NCBI GenBank assembly: GCA_023386155.1
Contig: JAEWKH010000092.1
Coordinates: 1 to 48,805, forward strand
DNA length: 48,805 nucleotides
Source of the DNA: Pseudomonadota bacterium
GTDB taxonomy: Bacteria; Pseudomonadota; Alphaproteobacteria; Rhizobiales; Beijerinckiaceae
Direction of reading: 5' to 3'
The stretch's first letter is position 1. Every line of letters starts with the position of its first letter. Positions 23,801 through 32,512 of the stretch are shown one piece after another. The notes beneath the pieces are model-generated. The model was given only the letters and a program-made list of their open reading frames with translations. It made no database searches and had not been told where the DNA came from. The position numbers were made by a program, and so were the translations under genes.

Positions 23801-24657
23801 ATGTCTCACGTGCAATGGAAGCTCCTCACGAAAAGGCGCGGCAGTTCTACCCAGGGCACTCCGCCGGGAAAGGAAGATCTGGCCTGGGTCACGAACAGCG
23901 TCACGCTCATTTCCGGCGACAAGGATGCAGTTCTCGTCGATACCTTCCTGTCGAAAGAGCATTCGCTGGAACTGGCGCAATGGGTATCCGAGAGCGGAAG
24001 GAATCTCACGACGATCTACGTCACCCATGCGCACGGAGATCATTTTTCGGCCTGGGCATCCTTCTCGAGCGGTTCCCGCAGGCAAAGGCCATTGCGGCCC
24101 CCCTGGTCGCCAAAGCCATTCGCCAGCAGATCCAGCCGGATTTCATAGAATCGTTCTGGGAAGCGCGGTTCCCTGGCCAGTTGCCTTCGACATTCGTCGC
24201 TCCGGATGCGGTCGAGGGGGACTCCTTCTTTCTAGAGGGAGAGAAACTGGTCATCGTTCCATTGGGGCACACCGATACGCCCCACACCACCGCACTCCAT
24301 GTTCCCTCCATCGATCTGGTCGTTTCGGGTGATTGCGTCTACAACAACACCCATCTCTACCTCGCCGAATGCGATGAGCGCGCCCGGGAGGAATGGCTCA
24401 AGGCATTGGATCTCGTAGAGGCTCTGCACCCGAAGGCTGTCGTGGCAGGCCATGGGGTGATGAATCCGGACAGCTCACCGCGTCACATCGAGGAAACACG
24501 CCGGTATATCCTGGATTTCAACGAAGCTGTAAGGACCTGCAGGACACATCTGGAACTGTATGAGAAGATGCTCGCGCTCTATCCGGAGCGTGTAAATCCC
24601 GGTTCACTATGGGCAGCCGCGAAAGCGGCCAAGCTGCCGCAGAACGAGGGGGCGTAG
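23801..24657 (+). pseudogene. Metallo-beta-lactamase-fold hydrolase, broken by a one-base frameshift
   Basis: The gene starts well (ATG at 23801 after GAGAGGA) and encodes an MBL-fold protein up to the metal motif THAHGDHF. The frame then shifts: the family continuation (FGLGILLERFPQAKAI and onward) lies in the next frame and runs to the stop at 24655-24657. A single missing T in the run of five T at 24043-24047 explains this, since six T would restore GDHFFGLG. The downstream half keeps GHTDTPHT, SGDCVYNN and AGHG motifs of metal sites. Without correction, a protein of 115 residues ending in unrelated sequence is made. Either the gene is decayed or the homopolymer was misread. Intact, it would be a hydrolase of about 285 residues, cotranscribed with the SDR gene. 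Confidence 0.87.
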
Positions 24658-24767
24658 CGCCGAAACAGCACTGGCGCTTGTTGCAGCGCCGCGGCGTGCA
24701 AAGGATGAGCGCCCCTGAGGACGCATTCCATCGGAAAGCCGCGAGCCGGGCCGGTGAGGCCGGTGCA

Positions 24768-26204
24768 TTACAGCAGAGGCGTGAGAAGGCGCGCAATGTT
24801 CTCAGCAATCTTCAAAGCAAGCGGGCGCTCTTTCCACGTCTGATCCTGCAAGAGATCGGATCCGGCAAAGTAGCGGGCTTGCTCAGCCTGGAGCTGCGAT
24901 GTCAGCTCCCGGTCGAACAGCACCAGGCTGATCTCGGAATTCAGCATGAACGATCGCATATCCATGTTGCTCGATCCGATCAGCGACAGATCCTGGTCGA
25001 TACTCAGGTGCTTCGCGTGAAGAAGCTTGTCTCGGTAAAGATGGATCTTTACCCCCGCGTCGAGAAGCTCCCTGTAATAGGACCGTTGCGCCAAACCGAC
25101 CAGTATCTGATCGACAGGCTTCGACAGGACGAGATGGACCTCAACGCCACGCAGGACGGCGGTTTCCAGCGCATGAAGAAGCGCCTCGCTGGGGACGAAG
25201 TACGGGGTCGTCACCACAACCCTTTCCCTGGCACCGTGAATGAGCGCCTCGACGACGCGCTCGACGCCCGCCTCACGATAGTCCGGACCGCTGGGCAGCA
25301 CTTGCGCGACGACATCGCCCCCCTTGACAGGTTCAGGAAGCAGGCCGGGCTCCTTGAGGACCTGTGCCGTCTCGAGGAACCAGTCGGCCACGAAGACGAC
25401 CTGCAGCTCAAGGACGGCAGGTCCGCGGATCCGCACCATGAGTTCCTGATTGGTGACACGCGGGTTGAAATCGGCATCGACAATGTTCTGAGAGCCGATA
25501 TACCCGACCTGACCGTCGATCACCGCAATCTTGCGATGATTACGCAGATCGGCGCGGGTCGATCGGCGGCGCAGCAATCTGAGTGGGAGCACGAGATGGG
25601 CCGATACGCCCGCATCGGCGAGGGCTGTCATGACCGACGAGCTCCAAGTGTGCGAGCCCAGAGCATCGATGAGGACGCGACATGCGACGCCCCGCTCGAC
25701 GGCGCGCTTCAGCGCCGCGATGACCTTCTTGCCGCTGGTGTCATAAGCGAGGATGTAGAAGAGCATATGGACGTGAGACGTCGCCGCGTCGATATCTGAC
25801 ACGATGCGATCGAGAGTCTCGTCATACCGGGACAGCAGTTCGGCTCCGTTGCCGTTCACGGCTGGGAAATGCCCTAGATTCTGAATCAGCCGTGCGGCCT
25901 GGGCCAAGTTGAATGGCAGGTCCGGCTCCTGCCGCGCGCGCAGGCTCCTCACGCGGGCGACTTCATCCTTGAGCACACAAGGCAGTCTGGCGAATTGCAT
26001 GCGCCGCCACTTCGGGTACTCCGGCCGGCCGATGAGAAGATAGAGAGCGAGCGCCGGCCAAGGCAGGAAGAACGCGAACAGAAGCCATCCCTTCGCGGCT
26101 TCCGGAGGGCGCCGGAACGGAATCACCAGAAGCATCGACAGTCTGATGATCCACTCGGACATCAGATAAAGACCTGTTCCAGAGAATGCGTCGGTCCAAT
26201 TCAT
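24768..26204 (-). CDS. cls: Cardiolipin synthase, phospholipase D family
   Basis: The 478-residue protein has two N-terminal hydrophobic helices (about 15-30 and 40-58) and two phospholipase D HKD motifs: His223-Lys225-Asp230 with GSQN after it, and His396-Lys398-Asp403 with GSSN. This architecture is that of bacterial cardiolipin synthases A/C, which condense two phosphatidylglycerols at the inner membrane. It is convergent with the metallo-beta-lactamase-fold gene; the 110 bases between contain a short AGCGCC/GGCGCT inverted repeat only. The start has a weak site (GGCAGG). Confidence 0.93.
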   Translation of the reverse strand: MNWTDAFSGTGLYLMSEWIIRLSMLLVIPFRRPPEAAKGWLLFAFFLPWPALALYLLIGRPEYPKWRRMQFARLPCVLKDEVARVRSLRARQEPDLPFNLAQAARLIQNLGHFPAVNGNGAELLSRYDETLDRIVSDIDAATSHVHMLFYILAYDTSGKKVIAALKRAVERGVACRVLIDALGSHTWSSSVMTALADAGVSAHLVLPLRLLRRRSTRADLRNHRKIAVIDGQVGYIGSQNIVDADFNPRVTNQELMVRIRGPAVLELQVVFVADWFLETAQVLKEPGLLPEPVKGGDVVAQVLPSGPDYREAGVERVVEALIHGARERVVVTTPYFVPSEALLHALETAVLRGVEVHLVLSKPVDQILVGLAQRSYYRELLDAGVKIHLYRDKLLHAKHLSIDQDLSLIGSSNMDMRSFMLNSEISLVLFDRELTSQLQAEQARYFAGSDLLQDQTWKERPLALKIAENIARLLTPLL

Positions 26205-26425
26205 CGGCCTGCCGTCAGGTTCTGTGCCGTCAACTCCGTCCCGAGTCTGACGTGACCGCGCACCAGTGACAAGCTTCCCTCCTGAGGATCGTCGTGTCCG
26301 GTGAGGAGGGCCGCTGCCCCATTCGCCCGAATGTTCAATCGCCGGCAGGATCGTTCAAGCGGACCGGCCGCAGGTATTCGACCTTGCCCTTCATCCCGTC
26401 ACGCCTTTGCGAAGGGGGCCTATTC

Positions 26426-26817
26426 ATGGATGGATCGGGCCGAAGCTGTGCGGCGAGGAGAGCGCAGACGAGGTGCGTTCTCTCCCTCTCCGTTCTTGTG
26501 ACGATGTCAATCCTTGCGGCAACCTCCGCTAATGCCGGGCCGTGCACCGCGGAAATCGACCGTCTTCAGTCCATCGTCGATGCGGGGATCGACATTACAG
26601 CGGGTGCGGGGCCGGGCGGGCGCGAAAGCACCGCGGCCAAGGATCATCATCAGCCGACCCCGAATCCATCGCCAGGGCCGAGAAGGGGCTCGGCGACGGA
26701 GCCGCCTATGAGAGGGCGCTCGAGTCCCTGAGCCAGGCCCACGCTGCGGATCGGGCCGGCGATGCGGCGTCATGCGCGCGGGCTCTCGAAACAGTCCGCG
26801 AAACGATAGCCGAATGA
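26426..26817 (+). pseudogene. Small secreted protein gene with a one-base frameshift
   Basis: The 5' part encodes a signal peptide (LAATSANA) and a mature start GPCTAEIDRLQ, followed by AKDHHQPTP. The family these resemble, small secreted proteins common in Hyphomicrobiales, continues with ESIARAEK and a helical tail with a single conserved cysteine; here that tail (ESIARAEKGLGDG ... ETVRETIAE) lies in another frame and ends at 26815-26817. One missing G near 26661-26662 (CCCCGAATCC instead of CCCCGGAATCC) reconciles the two. As it stands the first frame reads on to a stop near 26731 with low-complexity sequence. It may be true decay or a sequence error. Function unknown. GGGGG upstream of the ATG is a plausible ribosome-binding site. 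Confidence 0.7.
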
Positions 26818-27195
26818 GGCATTGCCCTGGCACCGACGTAGCCCCTCCGGTTCCCTAATCGGCCACTCATCCTCGTGCGGTATCGATGTTCCGGCGTCAA
26901 TGCTGCACGAGGCGATCCCGGTCTGGTGCCGAGGAAACGCCAGCCCCTTCCCGATCCTGGATTCACGTCATGTCCTTCGTGGCCAATGCGGCTGGCCGTC
27001 CTTGCTCTCACGGACGGTCAGAGCCGCTTCCTGCCCGATGTTCATCGCGGAGGCGAAACCTAGGTATGACCGGACGAGCCGAAGGAATGAGCGGGCGGCC
27101 CATATGTATGACTCAGCGGACCGCAAGTAGAATTTCAGCCCGCCATTTCGCGGCCTAAAGTCGTGGTGAGATCCACTCTCCGGGAGGCGATCGAC
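26818..27195. other. Intergenic region without recognised features
   Basis: About 375 bases between the frameshifted small gene and the haloperoxidase-like gene. Short frames here encode nothing recognisable. The end carries GGGAGG at about 27182-27187, the ribosome-binding site of the following gene. Confidence 0.5.
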
Positions 27196-28182
27196 ATGGA
27201 CGGCCAGGCGCGAAATCGTGCATTCGAAATGAGCCGTCGAGAGTTGGCGACGGGGATCGCGCTCCTGGCATGTTTGCCCGGTTTCTCACCCAAAGCGCTC
27301 GCGCAGGACGCGGGTCAATTTCTGAGAGGATTAAACGAAATGGGCAGCGGTTATGTCACGACGGATCATGGCACCCAGATCTTCTATAAGGACTGGGGTC
27401 CAAGAGATGCACAGCCGATTCTCTTCCATCACGGGTGGCCGTTGTCGTCAGACGACTGGGACAACCAGATGCTGTTCTTCCTGGCCAACGGTTACCGCGT
27501 CATTGCCCATGACAGGCGCGGTCACGGGCGCTCCTCGCAGGTCGATACCGGCAATGATATCGATCACTACGCAGCGGATGCCGCCGCGGTCGTCGAGTCG
27601 CTCGATCTCCGGAACGTCATTCATATCGGGCATTCCACGGGCGGCGGTGAAGTCGCGCGCTATGTCGCCCGGTACGGCCAACCTCGGAATCGCGTCGCCA
27701 AGGCCGTACTGGTCAGCGCCATTCCGCCGATCATGCTGAAGTCCGAAGCGAACCCCGAGGGCACGCCCATCTCCGTGTTCAACGGCTTTCGTGAGGCGCT
27801 GGCGGCGAACAGGGCGCAGTTCTACCTGGATGTGGCCTCCGGCCCGTTCTACGGCTTCAACCGACCCGGGGCGAAGGTATCGCAGGGCATCATCGATAAC
27901 TGGTGCCGCCAGGGCATGACCGGCGGAGCGCTCGCGCAGTATGAAGGCATCAAGGCCTTCTCGGAGACAGACCAGACGGATGACCTGAAGGCGATCACCG
28001 TTCCAACCTTCGTGATCCAAGGAACCGACGACCAGATCGTGCCTTACAAGGGGGCTGCCGAGCTCCAAGCGAAGCTGATCAAGAACAGCGTCCTGAAACT
28101 CTACGCCGATTACCCACACGGGATGCTGACGGTCCATCCGGATGTGATCAACCCGGATATCCTTGCGTTCTTGAGAGACTGA
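27196..28182 (+). CDS. Alpha/beta hydrolase of the non-haem chloroperoxidase/arylesterase type, Tat-exported
   Basis: The 328-residue protein is an alpha/beta hydrolase of the cofactor-free haloperoxidase branch. The catalytic triad is Ser147 (GHSTGG), Asp278 (GTDDQIVP) and His308 (YPHGM); HHGWPLSSDDWDNQM and DRRGHGRSS are typical of the branch. An N-terminal segment with SRRELATG followed by a hydrophobic stretch and an ALA-Q site looks like a twin-arginine signal, which is unusual but known for family members. The ATG at 27196 follows GGGAGG; a GTG 33 bases upstream is possible. Such enzymes act as esterases or perhydrolases; the substrate is unknown. It stands alone. Confidence 0.88.
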   Translation: MDGQARNRAFEMSRRELATGIALLACLPGFSPKALAQDAGQFLRGLNEMGSGYVTTDHGTQIFYKDWGPRDAQPILFHHGWPLSSDDWDNQMLFFLANGYRVIAHDRRGHGRSSQVDTGNDIDHYAADAAAVVESLDLRNVIHIGHSTGGGEVARYVARYGQPRNRVAKAVLVSAIPPIMLKSEANPEGTPISVFNGFREALAANRAQFYLDVASGPFYGFNRPGAKVSQGIIDNWCRQGMTGGALAQYEGIKAFSETDQTDDLKAITVPTFVIQGTDDQIVPYKGAAELQAKLIKNSVLKLYADYPHGMLTVHPDVINPDILAFLRD

Positions 28183-28418
28183 GTGTTGGGGCCCGATGAA
28201 AGCCCAAGGAGGACTGGATCAGCCTTTTCCAGCTTGACGCTTCCTCGTTCACGTCAGCTTAGGCTGCGGGACGCAGGGGGGCGTGTCAAAGGGCCTGCAT
28301 TTGATCGGTCGATCGCCGTGCTGCGCGTCCGGGGCGGGCGCGCAACCCGGCTCGCCGGACGCACAGGCCGGCACTGAGCCCCCATCCAGGGAGGTCCGCG
28401 ATACCCGAAAATCTGGAA

Positions 28419-28503
28419 TGGTGCCCCTGGCCGGGATCGAACCAGCACTCCTTGCGGAACTCGATTTTGAGTCGAGCGCGTCTACCAATTCCGCCACAGG
28501 GGC
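28419..28503 (-). tRNA. tRNA-Leu (anticodon CAA)
   Basis: Read on the minus strand, this 85-base gene has acceptor arms GCCCCTG and CAGGGGC, a D-loop with GGCGGAATTGGTAGACGC, an anticodon stem CTCGA/TCGAG with loop CTCAAAA giving anticodon CAA (UUG codons), a variable arm of the length expected of leucine tRNAs, a T-loop GTTCGATCC and an encoded CCA. Its 3' end points to the accessory part of the window, the side on which tRNA-targeting elements insert. No duplicate of its 3' end was found in the window. Confidence 0.97.
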
Positions 28504-28658
28504 AAGGATCCGCGACGTACCATGGGCGGCGAAGGTTGGTCAATGCGAGAGATGTGAACGCAAGCCGCAAGGCTTGACTCTCGCAATTCCGGCCGCCTTG
28601 TGCTCAAAGAGGCGCGGGGCGAAGGCCTCGATCCGGATCTGAACCTGTCGGAACCTCG

Positions 28659-29240
28659 ATGCTTAGACGCCTCTACGACTGGACCTTGTCCCTCGCGGCC
28701 CGACCCTCGGCCCCTTACGCGCTGGCGCTGGTCTCCTTCTCGGAAAGCTCGTTCTTTCCGGTTCCGCCGGACGTGATGCTCGTGCCGATGATGCTGGCCC
28801 GGCCCGACAAGGCCTGGTCCTATGCGCTGATCTGCACGATCGCCTCGGTGCTGGGCGGCGTCCTGGGATATTTCATCGGGCTGGGGCTCTACGATTCCAT
28901 CGGAGCCTGGCTGTTCCAGCTCTATGGACTCACCGAGGGGGCCGAGACCTTCCGGCACGCCTATGCCGAGTACGGCCATTGGGTGATCCTGCTGAAGGGC
29001 CTGACGCCGATCCCCTACAAGCTCGTGACGATCACCTCGGGCTTCGCGGGCTACCATCTCGGCTGGTTCATCGTGCTGTCGATCCTGACCCGTGGCGCCC
29101 GCTTCTTCATCATCGCCCTGCTGATGAGCAAGTTCGGACCGAAGATCAAATCGATCATCGACAACAACTTCAATCTGGTGGCGGCCCTGGCCATCGCGGC
29201 CTTCATCGGCGGCTTCGTGGCCTTCCGCTACCTGTTCTAG
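28659..29240 (+). CDS. YqaA-type membrane protein (VTT/DedA superfamily)
   Basis: The 193-residue integral membrane protein has the VTT/SNARE-associated core: ESSFFPVPPDVMLVPM near residues 29-44 and the later LLKGLTPIPYKLVTITSGFAG segment with its conserved glycine and proline residues, plus about five hydrophobic helices. DedA-superfamily proteins act in lipid or ion movement across membranes. The dsbB gene begins 13 bases after its stop and is probably in the same operon. The start has no strong ribosome-binding site. Confidence 0.9.
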   Translation: MLRRLYDWTLSLAARPSAPYALALVSFSESSFFPVPPDVMLVPMMLARPDKAWSYALICTIASVLGGVLGYFIGLGLYDSIGAWLFQLYGLTEGAETFRHAYAEYGHWVILLKGLTPIPYKLVTITSGFAGYHLGWFIVLSILTRGARFFIIALLMSKFGPKIKSIIDNNFNLVAALAIAAFIGGFVAFRYLF

Positions 29241-29253
29241 AGGGAGGGGGGCG

Positions 29254-29754
29254 ATGCGGATCAGCCTCACCATGCGGCAGGCTGCCCTGGCCGTGGCTCT
29301 GGGCGCTGCGGCCACGGTCGGCGGCGCGCTCGTCTTCGAGCATGTCTTCGGCTATGTGCCGTGCAAGCTCTGCCTGATCCAGCGCAATCCCTATTACATC
29401 GCCATTCCGCTCGGCCTCCTGGCCGCGCTCCTGCCGCCGCGCTATGCGCGCGCCGGGCTGTGGTGCCTGGCGCTGGTCTTCGTCGTCAGCGCGGGGCTCG
29501 GCGCCTATCATTCCGGGGTCGAGTGGGGCTTCTTCGCGGGCCCGAGCGATTGCGGGGGCGGGTCGGGCGCAGGCGCGGGCAACATGGGCGATTTCCTCAA
29601 CCAGCTGCAGAACACCCGCGTGGTGAGCTGCACGGAAGCCGCCTGGCGCTTCCTCGGCCTGTCGCTCGCGGGCTGGAACGTGCTGATCTCGCTCGCCCTT
29701 GCCGCCTTCGCGGCCAGCGCCGCGGCCCGCAAGGGGTTTTACTTAGGCCGGTAG
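29254..29754 (+). CDS. dsbB: Disulfide bond formation protein B
   Basis: DsbB reoxidises DsbA in the inner membrane and passes electrons to quinone. The 166-residue protein has four hydrophobic segments, the first periplasmic pair Cys37/Cys40 (PCKLC, followed by QRNPYY) and the second pair Cys100/Cys126. The loop between the second pair contains a run rich in Gly and Ala. The ATG follows GGGAGGGGGG. It is downstream of the YqaA-type gene and upstream of a family A repeat. Confidence 0.93.
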   Translation: MRISLTMRQAALAVALGAAATVGGALVFEHVFGYVPCKLCLIQRNPYYIAIPLGLLAALLPPRYARAGLWCLALVFVVSAGLGAYHSGVEWGFFAGPSDCGGGSGAGAGNMGDFLNQLQNTRVVSCTEAAWRFLGLSLAGWNVLISLALAAFAASAAARKGFYLGR

Positions 29755-29782
29755 GACTTACATCCGCATAAGCCAGCCCGTT

Positions 29783-29903
29783 AGAGCATCGGACGTGAAA
29801 AGTGGACTTGCACTTTTGGGATTCATCCGATGCTTCTTCTCTTGGCTGGCGCATCGGATGGACCGGAAAAACCGGATCCACTTTTTCGCACGATGCGCTA
29901 GCC
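29783..29903. repeat. Family A palindromic repeat, full composite copy
   Basis: This copy shows both modules. The first is TTAGAGCATCGG, AAAAGTGGACTTGCACTTTT and CCGATGC; the second is TCTTGGCTGGCGCATCGG, a GGAAAAACCGGATCCACTTTTT segment split here into its arms, and CGATGCGCTAG. Each module can fold into a hairpin. It sits between dsbB and the PLP enzyme gene, both forward, and may reduce read-through. Confidence 0.85.
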
Positions 29904-29930
29904 TCGCTCGAAACAGGCCGGGGACATTGC

Positions 29931-31013
29931 ATGGGCATCGAGGCTCTCAAGGACGAGGTGGCGCGCCAATTCGGGACGCCCGCCGTGGTGATCGATCTCG
30001 ACGTGGTCGAGCGCAACATTGCCCGGGTGCAGGCCCTGTGCGAGGCCGCCGGAATCGCCAATCGCCCGCACATCAAGACGCACAAGAGCCCGGCCATCGC
30101 CGCCATGCAGCGCGATGCGGGCGCGCGCGGCATCACCTGCCAGAAGCTGGGCGAGGCCGAGATCATGGCCGAGAGCGGCCAGGACGACATCCTCATCGCC
30201 TACAACCTCCTCGGCGAGGAGAAGCTGAGCCGCCTCGGCCGGCTGCTGTCGCACACGAAGGTCACCGTGGCGGCCGACAACCCGGTCGTGGTCGCGGGCC
30301 TGCCGCAGGCCGCCGCCATCGCGGGGCGCGACCTCGACGTGGTGGTGGAATGCGATACCGGACGCAAGCGGGCCGGCGTCGAGACGGTGGCGGAAGCCGT
30401 GGCGCTGGCCCGGGACATCGCGTCCCGGCCCGGGCTCTCGTTCGCGGGCTTCATGCTCTATCCGCCGGAGAATGCCGTGGCGGAGACCCAGGCCTTCCTC
30501 GATGCGGCAAACGCCGGCATCCGTGAGTTCGGCCTCGCGCCGCGCATCGTGTCGACGGGCGGAACCCCCAACCTGGTCAATCTCGGCAGGATCAAGGGCG
30601 TGACCGAGCACCGGGCCGGGACCTCGGTGTTCAACGACCGCATGATGCTGGCCGCCGGCGTCGCGCAGCTGGAGGATTGCGCGCTCACGGTCTATGCGAC
30701 GGTGGTCAGCCGCGCCGGCCCCGAGCGGGGAATCCTCGATTCCGGCTCGAAGACCCTGACGAGCGACACGGGCGGCCTCGAGGGGCATGGCCTCATCCTC
30801 GAGCATCCCCAGGCCAAGATCGCCCGCTTCGCCGAGGAGCACGGGTTCCTCGACCTGTCGGCCTGCAACGATCGTCCGAGCATCGGCGATGTGGTGCGCA
30901 TCGTGCCGAACCATGTCTGCGTGGTGGTGAACATGGTGGACCGGCTGGTGACGGTGCGGGGCGACAGGATCGTCGGCGAGCTGCCAGTCGCGGCGAGGGG
31001 GCGACTGACCTAA
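29931..31013 (+). CDS. D-threonine aldolase-like PLP enzyme (alanine racemase fold, D-TA/DSD family)
   Basis: The 360-residue protein has the fold-type III PLP barrel: the cofactor lysine is Lys49 in RPHIKTHK, followed by CQKLGEAEIM and STGGTPN phosphate-binding segments. The C-terminal PNHVC motif provides the His and Cys that bind the divalent metal in D-threonine aldolases and D-serine dehydratases. Retro-aldol cleavage or dehydration of a D-3-hydroxy amino acid is therefore likely. The ATG at 29931 is chosen because it starts the family N-terminus; the frame upstream is repeat sequence. It converges on the HNH gene with only 11 bases between them. Confidence 0.9.
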   Translation: MGIEALKDEVARQFGTPAVVIDLDVVERNIARVQALCEAAGIANRPHIKTHKSPAIAAMQRDAGARGITCQKLGEAEIMAESGQDDILIAYNLLGEEKLSRLGRLLSHTKVTVAADNPVVVAGLPQAAAIAGRDLDVVVECDTGRKRAGVETVAEAVALARDIASRPGLSFAGFMLYPPENAVAETQAFLDAANAGIREFGLAPRIVSTGGTPNLVNLGRIKGVTEHRAGTSVFNDRMMLAAGVAQLEDCALTVYATVVSRAGPERGILDSGSKTLTSDTGGLEGHGLILEHPQAKIARFAEEHGFLDLSACNDRPSIGDVVRIVPNHVCVVVNMVDRLVTVRGDRIVGELPVAARGRLT

Positions 31014-31024
31014 CGAGAGGGCTC

Positions 31025-31594
31025 TTAAGGCTCCAGCTCGCTGTCCCAGTAAAGATAATCCATCCAGCTGTCGTGGAGGTAGTTGGGCGGGAAGAGGCGG
31101 CCGTTGGAGTGGAGGTCGTGGACGGTCGGGGCGAAGGGACTCTGCCGGGGCCACATTTCCACCTCGCGGGGCAGCTTGTCTCCTTTGCGGAGATTGCAGG
31201 GCGCGCAGGCGGCGACGACGTTCTCCCAGGTGGTTTGCCCGCCCTTGGACCGGGGGATGACGTGATCGAAGGTAAGGTCCTCGCGGTCGCCGCAATATTG
31301 GCAGCTGAAGCGGTCGCGCAGGAAGACGTTGAAGCGGGTGAAGGCCGGGTGACGTGACGGCTTGACGTAGGTTTTGAGCGATATGACCGAGGGGAGGCGG
31401 ATCTCGAAGGTCGGACTTCGCACGACCTTGTCATATTCCGAGACGATGTTGACCCTGTCCAGGAACACCGCCTTGATCGCATCCTGCCAGCACCAGATGG
31501 ACAAGGGGTAGTAGCTCAAAGGCCGGTAATCGGCATTGAGGACGAGGGCCGGGCAGGCCTCCGGTCGCACAACAGGCTGGACGTGTATCGTCAC
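31025..31594 (-). CDS. HNH endonuclease family protein
   Basis: The 189-residue protein carries an HNH core with a structural zinc site: Cys98 and Cys101 (CQYC), Asp110-His111 (FDHVIPRSKGG), and Cys130/Cys133 followed by Asn134 (CAPCN). The N-terminal NADYRPLSYYPLSIWCWQDA region is a conserved feature of chromosomal HNH proteins found across proteobacteria outside mobile elements; their role, perhaps in DNA repair or modified-DNA cleavage, is not established. The start is GTG at 31594, supported by GAGGAGGTGAG just upstream. A family A repeat lies directly upstream. Confidence 0.93.
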   Translation of the reverse strand: MTIHVQPVVRPEACPALVLNADYRPLSYYPLSIWCWQDAIKAVFLDRVNIVSEYDKVVRSPTFEIRLPSVISLKTYVKPSRHPAFTRFNVFLRDRFSCQYCGDREDLTFDHVIPRSKGGQTTWENVVAACAPCNLRKGDKLPREVEMWPRQSPFAPTVHDLHSNGRLFPPNYLHDSWMDYLYWDSELEP

Positions 31595-31605
31595 CTCACC
31601 TCCTC

Positions 31606-31720
31606 AGAGCATCGGCCCCAAAAGTGGACACCACTTTTGGGATCTGGTCGATGCCCTTCTTCTTGGCTGGCGCATTGTCCGACCCGGAAAACCGGAACCA
31701 CTTTTCCGAACGATGCGCAG
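31606..31720. repeat. Family A palindromic repeat between divergent genes
   Basis: The copy reads AGAGCATCGG, CCCCAAAAGTGG, CCACTTTTGGG, GTCGATGC, then CTTCTTGGCTGGCGCAT, GGAAAACCGGAACCACTTTTCC arms and CGATGCGC. It lies between the HNH start at 31594 and the DedA start at 31866, so promoters for both genes must be fitted around it. Confidence 0.85.
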
Positions 31721-31865
31721 GACAAGAGAAGCGTCGTATCCCGTCGGATTAGACTATAGGCAGTATGACACTGTTGTGAAGATCCGGTTTCATACGTTTG
31801 TGACGCACCCACAGGAAGTGCACGGTGGGCAAATCAGGACTGATTCCAGCCACTTGGGTGTTTAG

Positions 31866-32384
31866 ATGAGCCTCCTGCAGCAAGGCCTGGCCTGGATTGA
31901 GCCGGCCATCGTGACTTATGGGGTCTGGGCTCTTCTCGTCATCCTTTACTTCGAGTCCTTCGGGGCGCCGCTGCCCGGGGAGAGCGCTCTGATCGCCGCG
32001 TCCCTCCTGGCCATCCGCGGCGATCTCGAGATCGGCCACGTCTTTCTGGCGGCCTGGGCCGGGGCCGTTCTCGGGGACAGCACCGGCTACCTCATCGGCC
32101 GGTTCGGCGGCCGCCCCCTCCTGAACAGGTTCGGTTCGGCCGTGAAGCTGACGCCGGAACGGCTGGCCGGCATGGAGAAGGCGGCGAAGACCAAGGGGTT
32201 CTTCATGGTTCTCACGGCGCGCTTCATCGTCGTGCTGCGGCAGCTCAACGGACTGGTCGCCGGCGCGGTCGGGATGCCCTGGCATCGTTTCGCCGTGGCG
32301 AATGCCCTCGGGGCCGTGCTCTGGGCCGGGTTGTGGAGCTTCGGGCCCTACTTTTTCGCGGACGCCTTCAGGCGCCTCGTCTGA
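31866..32384 (+). CDS. DedA family membrane protein
   Basis: The 172-residue protein has the DedA/VTT signature: an N-terminal FESFGAPLPGESALIAAS segment, AGAVLGDSTGYLIGRFGG, and the later ARFIVVLRQLNGLVAGAVGM block with conserved arginine and glycine. About five hydrophobic helices are present. DedA proteins support envelope homeostasis and recycling of undecaprenyl phosphate or other lipids. It is shorter than E. coli DedA (219 residues) but lacks no core motif. It converges with hbd across a repeat hairpin. The ribosome-binding site is weak. Confidence 0.9.
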   Translation: MSLLQQGLAWIEPAIVTYGVWALLVILYFESFGAPLPGESALIAASLLAIRGDLEIGHVFLAAWAGAVLGDSTGYLIGRFGGRPLLNRFGSAVKLTPERLAGMEKAAKTKGFFMVLTARFIVVLRQLNGLVAGAVGMPWHRFAVANALGAVLWAGLWSFGPYFFADAFRRLV

Positions 32385-32408
32385 CGGCCGCGCGTCCGGT
32401 CCTTGGGC

Positions 32409-32512
32409 ATCGTGCGGCCCCTAGGGCATGCGGGAAGGATGCGCTCATCCCTAAAGGAAGCGCCGGATTCGATCCCAAAAGCGCAAGCCGCTTTTGGGAT
32501 CGATGCTTTAGC
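32409..32512. repeat. Family A repeat with 13-bp hairpin between convergent genes
   Basis: A perfect hairpin GATCCCAAAAGCG (32471-32483) / CGCTTTTGGGATC (32489-32501) with a five-base loop is followed by CGATGCTTTAGCG. On the minus strand the hbd stop codon TAA (complement of 32508-32510) lies in the repeat end GCTAAAGCATCG. The hairpin is well placed to stop transcription of both DedA and hbd. Confidence 0.8.

Noticed and set aside
28419..28503. Duplicate of the tRNA-Leu 3' end as an attachment site in the window
   Set aside because: No second copy of the CCAGGGGCACCA end was noticed by eye in the left part, so no att site is called.
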